NCBI GenBank assembly: GCA_021803885.1 | Contig: JAJZKY010000253.1 | Span: forward strand, 1 to 6,799 | Direction of reading: 5' to 3' | DNA: 6,799 bases | Source: Planctomycetota bacterium | GTDB lineage: Bacteria > Planctomycetota > Phycisphaerae > WQYP01 > JAJZKY01 | Shown here: positions 1 to 6,680 of the stretch, piece after piece | Layout: each line of letters starts with the position of its first letter | Position numbering within the stretch: the stretch's first letter is position 1 | The notes under the pieces: model-generated | What the model was told of the DNA's origin: nothing | The model's database searches: none | Seen by the model: the letters and a program-made list of their open reading frames with translations, nothing else | Made by a program: the position numbers and the translations under genes

Positions 1-108
1 CTGCTTCTGGCATTGCTGATACTGCTGGCTGAAACGCTATTGGCCCGGGCGTTTTCGCGCTATGATCACGGCGGCGCAAAAGCCGGAAAGCGGGGGAGCC
101 GACCATGA
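1..108 (+). CDS. C-terminal fragment of a membrane protein, probably BatA-like (5' end outside window)
   Basis: An open frame enters from the left edge and stops at TGA 106-108, leaving 35 residues. The fragment starts in a hydrophobic helix (LLLALLILLAETLLARAF) and ends in a short basic tail rich in Lys, Arg and Gly, so the C-terminus is probably cytoplasmic. The helix closely resembles the last helix of the next protein (LALLILLLTVEWILRKR). Such ends are typical of BatA/aerotolerance-regulator-like and VWA membrane proteins, which stand immediately before a VWA/amidotransferase-like gene in planctomycete operons. The stop overlaps the next start as ATGA, indicating translational coupling. 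That this is coding and membrane-anchored is well supported. The BatA identity is inferred from position and the helix only, because all diagnostic domains lie outside the window. Confidence 0.75.
   Translation: MLLALLILLAETLLARAFSRYDHGGAKAGKRGSRP
92..98 (+). promoter_or_regulatory. Ribosome binding site of the VWA/GATase-like gene
   Basis: GGGGGAG lies six nucleotides before ATG 105, inside the end of the upstream gene. It supports 105 as the start over the next in-frame ATG at 132 and fits coupled translation through the ATGA overlap. Confidence 0.6.
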
Positions 109-2498
109 CATTCAGCCCTGTCTTACCGGTAATGGATCCGTTTCTTGCCGTCAGCACCGGCCGCTGGGCCTTGGGCACCGCTCATCCCTGGTTGATGATA
201 CTGCTGATGCTGGCCGTTGCGGCGGCAGGCTGGTGGAGCTATCGGCATCAGACCGCCACCGCGGGCCTGAAACTGGCCATGGCCATAACCCGCGCCGCCA
301 TTCTCGCCACCGTTGTGTTGCTGCTGGCAAAACCGATTTTTGTCATGATTCACACCCTTCGGCGACCGGCGGTGGTGGCTGTCTGGGTGGACAGCTCCCG
401 CTCCATGACTTTGCGGGATGCATATAAAAGTCCGTCCAAACTCAAACTCATCGAATCTGTGCGGCAGGCGCTTCCGGAGGCGCAAGGCAAATTGCGCCCC
501 ACCCGCTTTGACGTTGCCTGCTTCAGCCTCGATCAGGCGGCCAAAACATGGCTTGGCGCGATTGCCAAAAACCAGAGTGTTGCCATATTTACCGGCGGTA
601 CGCATGCCCGGCTGCTGGGAGTGGCCAATTCCCCCGCACAATTGGAGCCGCTGCTGAAAAGACTTGCGGGCATAAAACCGGTCGCCAACGCCACCGATGT
701 CCCCGGCGTGGTAGCCGGGATATTCAATGCTCTGCAGGGGCGGCCCATCAGCGCCGTTCTGGCTTATACGGACGGGCGATCCACCGGACCGGCACCGGTC
801 AATCTCGTTACGCATCTGGCCAAGGCCGGCGCGACCCCGGTCTTGGCGGTGCCCATCGGGCAGATTCATCCGCCGTTTAATATCGAGTTTGCCAATGCGC
901 AAGTCCCCCGTCACGCCTTTGTGCAGGATCCGGTGGCGGTAACGGCGCAACTTCATATCACCGGCGCAACGTCCGTGCAAAGTACCACCGTTCGTTTGTT
1001 TGAACAAACCGGCGATCACCACCGGGGCAGAGAATTGGCCAGCCGCCGCATTACCATCCGTCCCGGCACGGCGCGGCAGACCGTCAGCCTGATGTTTCAT
1101 CCGTCCAAGCCGGGAAATTATCACCTGAAGCTGGCGGTTGACCCCTTGCCGCATGAATTAACGCACCGGGGGAATACCTCCAGCAGTCTGTGGACGCGCG
1201 TGGTACGGGCCAAAGTGCGGATTTTGTATGTGGAAGGGTATCCGCGTTGGGAATACCGCTACCTGAAAAATGATCTGATGCGCGAAAAAACCACGTTGCT
1301 GAGTTGCCTGCTGCTGTCGGCTGATAACCGCTTTGCGCAGGAAGGCAACATTCCCATCAACCGCTTTCCGGATACGCAGGCCGAGATGAACCGTTATGAC
1401 GTGCTGGTGTTGGGAGATGTCAATCCGGATTATTTTTCCGCCGCACAGGAGAAAATTATTCTCCGGTTTGTTGGACGGTACGGCGGCGGTCTGGGCATGA
1501 TCGCCGGGCCGGATTACGCCCCGGATGCCTATCGCCACACACCGCTGGCCCCTTTGCTGCCGGTTATCGCCGGAAATCCCGACAATCCGATGCTTGCGCC
1601 TCCGCCCAATGCGCCTTTTGAATTGCATCTTACGGCCATCGGCAGGCAGAGCATGCTGTTTCATTTCTTCAACAGCATGCGCCAGAATCTGCGGCAGGTT
1701 GCGAATCTGCCGCCGCTGTACTGGTTTGAGCCGGTCGCCGGCCTGCAACCCAGCGCTACCGTGCTGGCGGATTTGCCCAGCCATCGTATCGATGGCCGTC
1801 CGGCGCCGCTGCTGGTCTTCGGCCGCTACGGTGCCGGCCGCACCATGTTTTCCGCCATTGCGGATACCTGGCGCTGGCGCTATTACCATGGCGCACCGTT
1901 GTATAAAAGCTACTGGCTGGAAATGATGCGTGAACTGGCCCGCCAGCGTGTGTTCGGTGGCGCGCACAGCCTGGTGCTGCGTACCGGGGCACCGCGCGTG
2001 CAGGTGGGGCAGAGCAATCGCATTTTTCTTTCCGTGCGTGATCCGCAGTTAATCAGTCAGATGCCCGCATCGATTCCCATCGTGATGACTTCCGCCAACG
2101 GCCGGCAGACTCTCATGCTGGCACCGGTAAGCGCCGGGCGGCGGCAATACGAGGGAGAAGTCACGCCCTGGGTGGTGGGGCATTATACGCTCTCGGCCCA
2201 GCCCGGCGTTTTGCCCGCCGCTGTTAAACCTGTGCAGATGGATGTTGCCGCTTCCATGCGTGAATTTGCCTCACTGACCGCCGATCCCGCCGCACTGGCC
2301 CGGATGGTCAGCGGCACGGGCGGTGCGGTGGTGCCGCTGGCGGGGCAGCAGGCCTTGGCGCAGCTGATTCCAGATCGCAGCGTGGAAGTGGCCATCCGCC
2401 AATCGCGGCAGCTTTGGAATAAACCCTGGGCGCTGGCGCTGCTGATACTGCTGTTGACGGTAGAATGGATACTTAGAAAACGCGCGGGGCTGATCTGA
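105..2498 (+). CDS. Membrane-anchored VWA domain protein with glutamine amidotransferase-like domain
   Basis: This 797-residue protein has membrane helices at about residues 28-46 and 58-83 and a last one at about 773-790, followed by RKR. A VWA domain (about 88-250) carries a complete metal-site signature: D96-x-S98-x-S100, T197 and D223 (YTDG). A beta region (about 258-366) follows, then a class I glutamine amidotransferase-like fold (about 368-610) with YVEGYPRWEYRYL at 375-387, GGGLGMIAGP at 460-469 and GRYGAGRTMF at 573-582, and a second beta region (about 628-715). No GxCxG nucleophile elbow is visible, so amidotransferase activity is unlikely. Positive charges on the loop between helices 1 and 2 and after the last helix predict a periplasmic main body. 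The family is typical of planctomycete MoxR/DUF58/BatA operons. Its probable role is protein binding in an envelope complex; substrate and partners are unknown. The start is fixed by the ATGA overlap and the GGGAG site. Confidence 0.9.
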   Translation: MTFSPVLPVMDPFLAVSTGRWALGTAHPWLMILLMLAVAAAGWWSYRHQTATAGLKLAMAITRAAILATVVLLLAKPIFVMIHTLRRPAVVAVWVDSSRSMTLRDAYKSPSKLKLIESVRQALPEAQGKLRPTRFDVACFSLDQAAKTWLGAIAKNQSVAIFTGGTHARLLGVANSPAQLEPLLKRLAGIKPVANATDVPGVVAGIFNALQGRPISAVLAYTDGRSTGPAPVNLVTHLAKAGATPVLAVPIGQIHPPFNIEFANAQVPRHAFVQDPVAVTAQLHITGATSVQSTTVRLFEQTGDHHRGRELASRRITIRPGTARQTVSLMFHPSKPGNYHLKLAVDPLPHELTHRGNTSSSLWTRVVRAKVRILYVEGYPRWEYRYLKNDLMREKTTLLSCLLLSADNRFAQEGNIPINRFPDTQAEMNRYDVLVLGDVNPDYFSAAQEKIILRFVGRYGGGLGMIAGPDYAPDAYRHTPLAPLLPVIAGNPDNPMLAPPPNAPFELHLTAIGRQSMLFHFFNSMRQNLRQVANLPPLYWFEPVAGLQPSATVLADLPSHRIDGRPAPLLVFGRYGAGRTMFSAIADTWRWRYYHGAPLYKSYWLEMMRELARQRVFGGAHSLVLRTGAPRVQVGQSNRIFLSVRDPQLISQMPASIPIVMTSANGRQTLMLAPVSAGRRQYEGEVTPWVVGHYTLSAQPGVLPAAVKPVQMDVAASMREFASLTADPAALARMVSGTGGAVVPLAGQQALAQLIPDRSVEVAIRQSRQLWNKPWALALLILLLTVEWILRKRAGLI

Positions 2499-2508
2499 TC
2501 ACCCCGCG
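2483..2508 (+). repeat. GC-rich hairpin spanning the stop codon between the two large genes
   Basis: CGCGGGG (2483-2489) pairs perfectly with CCCCGCG (2502-2508) around a 12-nt loop that contains the TGA stop (2496-2498). No T-run follows, so it is not a classical intrinsic terminator. It ends 13 nt before the GGAG site of the next gene. It could stabilise mRNA ends or tune expression of the downstream gene. The structure is seen directly; the role is inferred. Confidence 0.5.
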
Positions 2509-2521
2509 GAATTGCTCGCAC

Positions 2522-2525
2522 GGAG
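2522..2525 (+). promoter_or_regulatory. Ribosome binding site of the coiled-coil membrane protein gene
   Basis: GGAG sits 11 nt before ATG 2537, slightly longer than the usual spacing. No other in-frame ATG occurs until codon 81, which would delete the first two membrane helices, so 2537 is the sensible start. Confidence 0.5.
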
Positions 2526-2536
2526 AATCGTCCATC

Positions 2537-5500
2537 ATGGAGAACCCCGCATCAGCCCCGGCCCTGTTGCAGCGCATCAGCCAGCTGCGCCGGACGCTGC
2601 GCGCCGCACTGGTGCTCCATGGCGTGGCTCTGGTGCTTTCGGCACTGCTTTGGGTTGCTTTGATTTTGACCCTGGGAGATTATTTTTTCCACTTCCCCGG
2701 GCTGCTGCGACTGATACTGCTCGTGGCTGTGCTGGGGGCAACGGCCTATCTGCTCTGGCGGGATGTTATCGCCCGGATGCTGCGGCCCATTCCCGATCAG
2801 TTTCTCGCCGGCGTATTGCAAAATACCGCATCGCTGCAGCACGAACAATTGCAATCTGCCGTTGAATTCATGGAAAACCGTACCGATCGGCTCAATGTTC
2901 TGGCGGCTAAGGCCATTCTGGATGCCGATCAAAGCGCGCAATCGGTGCAGGTGAAAAACGCCCTGACCTGGCGGCCTGTTCTGAGGTTGTGGACGGCCGC
3001 CGGCCTGGCGGTGCTGGTATCGGCCCTGGTCATCGCTCTATGTCCCGCCGATGCCGCGCTTTCATTGCAGCGCTGGGTCAACCCGTTGGCCCACAACCCC
3101 TGGCCCTTAAGCCAGCATGTGGAACTGCTCTGGAATACGCCCGATCATCAGCCCCCGGCCATTTGGCCGCAGGGACAGGCGTTAACCGTGCGGGCGGTGG
3201 TCAAGAAAGGCTTCAGCCCGGATTTGCGCGTGTGGCTGCAGGTGCGCGGTGCCGATGCCGCCGTAACTTCCCAGCTCATGACCTGGCAGGGGGCGGCACA
3301 CGGACATTTATATGAAAAGGTTCTTCTTCCGCAGGGAAAATCCATTCAAGTTCGGCCCATCGCCGGAGATGATCATCGTGAACCGTGGCTTACCATTAAT
3401 TTAATGCCCCGCCCGCGCATCATCGCCATGACCGCCAGCATCGCCCCGCCCGCGTATGCCAAAAAGGCCCCGACCTTCAAAATCAATTTTCTTGATCGGC
3501 GGGTCCGTGTGATTCGCGGTTCCACCATTACCATGACCATCACCGCTGATCAACCCCTCCAATCCGCAGCGCACGGCACCGGCTTTGCCTTTGTCGATGC
3601 CGTCAGCAAATTGCCTGTATCCGTTGGGGCGCACGTTGAGCATCGTTCGGCTGATGCGATGACCATCCGCTGGCGGGCGGAAAAATCCATCTCCGGGCGC
3701 GTGCGGATTATCAGTAAGTCCGGCCTGCGCAATCGTCGGGGAGGAGATATTCAATTATCCGTCGTTGCGGATTCACTGCCCACTGTGGTCATCGCGCATC
3801 CGCAACATGCCGTTGAACTGACACCTGATGGCTCGCTTCATTTGACCATTCAAGGCAGCGACGACCTGGGTCTGACGCGACTGTTTTTAGCCGGAACTCG
3901 CACCGACCTGAAGGGCCGCAGCACACCCGCTTTCCGCACGCAACTGACGTGGCAAACGCTGGCCTATGATGCGCAAACCCGGCTTGAGCAGGGCAGCCGT
4001 ACCACGCGATGGTCCCCGGAAAAACTGCACCTCGTGCCGGGAGACAGCGTGGAACTTGTGGCTTTGGCGGGAGATAATTATCAGATCAGGTTGCCGGGTG
4101 GTGCCGTTAAGCGCCACCCGCTGGTAAAATCCGCCCGCCTGCTGGTGATGATCCGGGCACGACAGGCCATTGCCGCGGAATTAACCGCGGACCTGCAATC
4201 TGTGCGCCGGGCCATCAAAGCGCTGCTGGCGCGGCAGATCAATACATATGCGCAAACCGCCGCCATTGAACAATCCATCAAAAGCGCCGGTAAAGCCACC
4301 CCGCAGCAGCAAACCGCACTGTCTGATCTCGCCTCGCGGCAGGCGGATCAGGCGGCACGGGCGGACCAGATCACGCGCACGCTGGGGCATATTGATCGCA
4401 TCGCCCGCCGCAACAAGCTGGATCAATCCGCCGCCGGGAAATTGGCACACCTTGCCACCGAAAAAATGGGACAGGTCGGGCGGATCAACATGCCCGCCGC
4501 GGCCAATGCCATTGTCCGTGGCGGTGCTCTAACGCGCCGTCATGCCGCCGCTGCGGCCGCAAAGCAACTCGCGAAAGCGGGATCCGCGCAGAATCAGGCC
4601 ATGCAAACCATGCGGGAATTGCTCAATCGCCTGGGCGCACAGGGAGAATTTGACGCTCTGGTTGCCCAGACCCGCAAAATGCTCCAACGCCAGCAACTGC
4701 TCCAGAACCAGCTCAAGGCTCTGGCCGCCAAAACCATTGGCATGAATATGAACCAACTGCCGGCCGCGTTGCAAAAAGCGCTGAAAAATTTGGCCCAAAA
4801 GCAGAACGCCCTGGCCAATCAGGCCGCCCAACTTGCCAGCAAGCTTCAGCAGGCCGCGCAGGCTTTGAACAAAAGCAATCCGGCCCTGGCGGCGGCTTTG
4901 GCGCAAGCCGCTAAAATCGCGCAGAATGATGCCGTCAGTTCCGCCATGCGGCTGGCCGCCGGTGCGATCAATAACAATCAGATGCAGTCCGGAGCATCGA
5001 GTCAGGCCCAATCGCACCAGGGCTTAAGTGATATGCTCAAAGCCCTCAACAGCGCACGCAATAAATCGCTGCGTGAACTGGCTCGGCAGTTGCGGGACAT
5101 GATCCGGATTGTCTCCGCCTTAATTCTGCGGCAAAAAGCGCTTATCGCCGTCACCACACAAGCCGGAGTCCACGCGCCTGAAACAGCCCTGGCCGCCCCC
5201 GCCAACCGTGAAAGCCGGTTGCAACTCGATACCCTGGCCGCCGCCCCGCAGGCGGATCATGTCGATCCATCCGGCCATGTTGGCGAACTGCTGCGCCTGG
5301 CCGGAGCCGATATGGGCCGCGCCACCGGTTCGCTGCTGCGCGACCATCAGAGCCATGCGTTAACCGGTCAGAACACGGCTTTGCATCATTTGCAACAGGC
5401 GCTGGCGTTGCTGCAAAAGCAACTTGAGAAAGTGCGGAACAAACAGCGACAGAATCAGATCGCCAGCTTGAAAAAGCAGTATCAATTGATGCTGAAAGCC

Positions 5501-6082
5501 CAGCAATCGCTATTGAATCAAACCAGCGCTCTGCGTGAAGCGCGGGTGGCTCAGGGAATATTGAACCGGCCGCAGCAGTTGCGGGCGGTGGGAATTGCCC
5601 GCGCCCAGCAGTTGCTTATCGCCGAGCTTGCCGCGCTGAGTCAGGTTGAATCCCGCACGGCACCGCTGCTGGCCTGGCTCAATGGCAAGATCATCGACGA
5701 TATGCGTATTGCCGCCAATACGCTCGCCGGAGCCACCGCCAATCAGGCCGTGCTCGATGAACAAACTTCCGCCATCGCCAAAATTAAGGATATTATCGAC
5801 GCCCTCAAACAGCAGCAGCATCCGAAACCAAATGGAGGCGGCGGTGGTGGCGGGGGCGGGGGCGGCAAGCAGCAGCTTATGCCGCCGGCGGCTCAGTTGA
5901 AACTGCTGAAATTACTGCAATTGCAGATTAATGCGGATTCCGCTTTTCTCAATAACCAGTTGCGGCATGCCGCCAATGACACGCAGAAAAACTCTCTGCG
6001 CACCATAGTCCGGCACCTCGGCGGAATGCAGAGCGACATCGCCGCGCAGGCCCGTCACGTTGTGCAATCCATGAAAAAATAG
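2537..6082 (+). CDS. Giant membrane-anchored coiled-coil protein (DUF4175-like, planctomycete type)
   Basis: This 1181-residue protein begins with an Arg-rich cytoplasmic N-terminus, then helices at about 22-46, 55-74 and 148-169. The basic 75-146 segment should be cytoplasmic and everything after 170 periplasmic. Residues 190-540 are beta-rich, with PPAYAKKAP (304-312), GSDDLGL (440-446) and GDxVxLxAxAGDN (502-514), as in DUF4175/TIGR02302-like proteins. Residues 541-1095 are almost entirely helical and rich in Gln, Ala, Leu and Lys, with coiled-coil character. An 11-Gly linker (1100-1110) leads to PPAAQLKLLKLLQLQIN (1116-1132) and a final amphipathic helix. Few Cys and no enzymatic motif are visible, so a structural or scaffolding role beside the VWA protein is likely. 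It lies 38 nt after that gene on the same strand, probably co-transcribed and last in the operon. Architecture is clear; exact family name is from memory of similar proteins and function is unknown. Confidence 0.85.
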   Translation: MENPASAPALLQRISQLRRTLRAALVLHGVALVLSALLWVALILTLGDYFFHFPGLLRLILLVAVLGATAYLLWRDVIARMLRPIPDQFLAGVLQNTASLQHEQLQSAVEFMENRTDRLNVLAAKAILDADQSAQSVQVKNALTWRPVLRLWTAAGLAVLVSALVIALCPADAALSLQRWVNPLAHNPWPLSQHVELLWNTPDHQPPAIWPQGQALTVRAVVKKGFSPDLRVWLQVRGADAAVTSQLMTWQGAAHGHLYEKVLLPQGKSIQVRPIAGDDHREPWLTINLMPRPRIIAMTASIAPPAYAKKAPTFKINFLDRRVRVIRGSTITMTITADQPLQSAAHGTGFAFVDAVSKLPVSVGAHVEHRSADAMTIRWRAEKSISGRVRIISKSGLRNRRGGDIQLSVVADSLPTVVIAHPQHAVELTPDGSLHLTIQGSDDLGLTRLFLAGTRTDLKGRSTPAFRTQLTWQTLAYDAQTRLEQGSRTTRWSPEKLHLVPGDSVELVALAGDNYQIRLPGGAVKRHPLVKSARLLVMIRARQAIAAELTADLQSVRRAIKALLARQINTYAQTAAIEQSIKSAGKATPQQQTALSDLASRQADQAARADQITRTLGHIDRIARRNKLDQSAAGKLAHLATEKMGQVGRINMPAAANAIVRGGALTRRHAAAAAAKQLAKAGSAQNQAMQTMRELLNRLGAQGEFDALVAQTRKMLQRQQLLQNQLKALAAKTIGMNMNQLPAALQKALKNLAQKQNALANQAAQLASKLQQAAQALNKSNPALAAALAQAAKIAQNDAVSSAMRLAAGAINNNQMQSGASSQAQSHQGLSDMLKALNSARNKSLRELARQLRDMIRIVSALILRQKALIAVTTQAGVHAPETALAAPANRESRLQLDTLAAAPQADHVDPSGHVGELLRLAGADMGRATGSLLRDHQSHALTGQNTALHHLQQALALLQKQLEKVRNKQRQNQIASLKKQYQLMLKAQQSLLNQTSALREARVAQGILNRPQQLRAVGIARAQQLLIAELAALSQVESRTAPLLAWLNGKIIDDMRIAANTLAGATANQAVLDEQTSAIAKIKDIIDALKQQQHPKPNGGGGGGGGGGGKQQLMPPAAQLKLLKLLQLQINADSAFLNNQLRHAANDTQKNSLRTIVRHLGGMQSDIAAQARHVVQSMKK
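5834..5866 (+). repeat. Poly-glycine coding tract
   Basis: Eleven consecutive Gly codons (residues 1100-1110; GGA, GGC, GGT and GGG mixed) follow HPKPN and precede a conserved-looking helix. Codon mixing argues for selection on the peptide rather than simple slippage, although two GGGGG runs (5852-5856, 5858-5862) make the DNA low-complexity and potentially unstable. It probably acts as a flexible linker between the coiled coil and the C-terminal motif. Confidence 0.85.
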
Positions 6083-6115
6083 CCGGCCCGTCGGAAATAC
6101 ATCCGACAGACCGGC
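6082..6115 (+). terminator. Imperfect hairpin directly after the operon, possible terminator
   Basis: GCCGG (6082-6086) pairs with CCGGC (6111-6115) and GTCGGA (6090-6095) with TCCGAC (6102-6107), around the loop AATACA and a 3x3 internal loop. It starts on the last base of the stop codon. No T-run follows, so it is a weak intrinsic terminator at best, or an mRNA 3'-end stabiliser. Confidence 0.45.
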
Positions 6116-6128
6116 GAGCGTGTAGATA

Positions 6129-6165
6129 ACATTGCCGGTATTTCTGTTCTTACATCCGGCAATGT
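6129..6165. terminator. Perfect 10-bp inverted repeat between convergent genes
   Basis: ACATTGCCGG (6129-6138) and CCGGCAATGT (6156-6165) are exact reverse complements around a 17-nt loop. As the genes on both sides converge here, it could end transcription in either direction. Neither flank has a T-run, and the loop is large for an intrinsic terminator, so termination could instead rely on Rho, with the hairpin protecting transcript ends. Confidence 0.45.
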
Positions 6166-6166
6166 G

Positions 6167-6181
6167 CCGCAGTCCCTGCGG
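6167..6181 (-). terminator. Short hairpin right after the secreted-protein gene
   Basis: CCGCAG (6167-6172) and CTGCGG (6176-6181) form a perfect 6-bp stem with a 3-nt loop. On the - strand it begins two nt after the TAA (6186-6184). No T-run follows. It may act together with the 6129-6165 repeat at the 3' end of this transcript. Confidence 0.35.
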
Positions 6182-6183
6182 AC

Positions 6184-6660
6184 TTAATGCCAGTCATGCC
6201 GCCGGGCGAAATCGCGATGCCTGTCCCAGCCGCCCCGGTGACCCCACGCGTGATACTCATGGTGCGGCTGCCGCCATCCACCCCATTGCCCTCTGAACAC
6301 CACCCGTGGCCGATATATGGGATGATAGAAAACCGGACGCGGTGCCGGATAAGCCGCCGGCGGCGGACAATAGGCCGGCGAGGAATAATACAGCGGCTGT
6401 GGAGCCGGGTAGACCGCCGGTGCCGGAACTGGTGCATACGCCGGTTGATAATCATTCACCGGCGGTGCGTAGTAAATCGGCCGCGGTTGCACATACGTTG
6501 GAACCGGTGTGAAGATCGGAATGGAAAATCCAAAACCGATCTGCACGCCCGCATGCGCCGGAGCCGCCGCGAGCATGGCCACCGTTGCGCCAGCCAGCAA
6601 CCCCATTTTCAACCCCATTGCCTTGCCACCCAAAAACCGCATTGAATTTTGCCAGAACAT
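6184..6660 (-). CDS. Small secreted Pro/Tyr-rich repeat protein with His/Arg/Trp-rich tail
   Basis: This 158-residue protein has an extended basic N-region, a hydrophobic core (about 20-34) and a likely signal peptidase I site after A35-H36-A37, so it should be exported. The mature part has three copies of a P-x-P-[ILV]-[YF]-Y unit at 59-64, 87-92 and 107-112, the last two preceded by YPA. Residues 121-158 hold five Trp and seven His among many Arg and Gly, which could bind metal, polysaccharide or acidic surfaces. One Cys (98) is present. No enzymatic motif or known domain is recognised. An AAAAGGAG site six nt upstream fixes the start at 6660 rather than at Met7, Met15 or Met19. It is transcribed towards the operon and appears monocistronic within the window. 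The antisense frame is equally open but lacks protein-like features. Coding status and export are well supported; function is unknown. Confidence 0.85.
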   Translation of the reverse strand: MFWQNSMRFLGGKAMGLKMGLLAGATVAMLAAAPAHAGVQIGFGFSIPIFTPVPTYVQPRPIYYAPPVNDYQPAYAPVPAPAVYPAPQPLYYSSPAYCPPPAAYPAPRPVFYHPIYRPRVVFRGQWGGWRQPHHEYHAWGHRGGWDRHRDFARRHDWH

Positions 6661-6666
6661 AAAATT

Positions 6667-6674
6667 CTCCTTTT
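6667..6674 (-). promoter_or_regulatory. Strong ribosome binding site of the secreted-protein gene
   Basis: On the - strand, AAAAGGAG is followed by six nt (AATTTT) and ATG 6660. This is a near-ideal Shine-Dalgarno site; it decides the start codon and suggests efficient translation. Confidence 0.75.
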
Positions 6675-6680
6675 AACATC

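Noticed and set aside
62..427. 121-codon + strand frame starting inside the partial gene
   Set aside because: It overlaps the well-supported 105-2498 gene in another frame and gives a Gly/His/Arg-rich product with no features.
123..1154. 343-codon open frame on the - strand, opposite the VWA gene
   Set aside because: Its product is rich in Gly, Arg, Gln and His without domain or membrane signals, as expected for a shadow of a GC-rich gene. The + strand frame has clear helices, VWA and GATase-like motifs.
1158..1967. 269-codon open frame on the - strand, opposite the same gene
   Set aside because: Low-complexity shadow composition, no ribosome binding site considered convincing, and complete overlap with conserved GATase-like motifs on the + strand.
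3061..3120. Tryptophan/proline cluster (QRWVNPLAHNPWP) as a possible enzyme motif
   Set aside because: It lies just after the third membrane helix and fits a membrane-proximal segment of the DUF4175-like family rather than a catalytic site.
4529..5017. 162-codon - strand frame opposite the coiled-coil region
   Set aside because: The Gln/Ala/Leu codons of the coiled coil read in antisense give long stop-free frames; the product (Leu/Gly/Gln/Arg-rich) has no independent support.
4533..5830. Gln/Ala-rich stretches as possible DNA tandem repeats
   Set aside because: The protein is low in complexity, but I see no periodic nucleotide repeat unit; similarity is limited to CAG/GCC-type codons and coiled-coil heptads.
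6187..6645. 152-codon + strand frame antisense to the secreted-protein gene
   Set aside because: Very Arg/Pro/His-rich product without signal peptide, while the - strand has a signal peptide, repeats and an ideal ribosome binding site.
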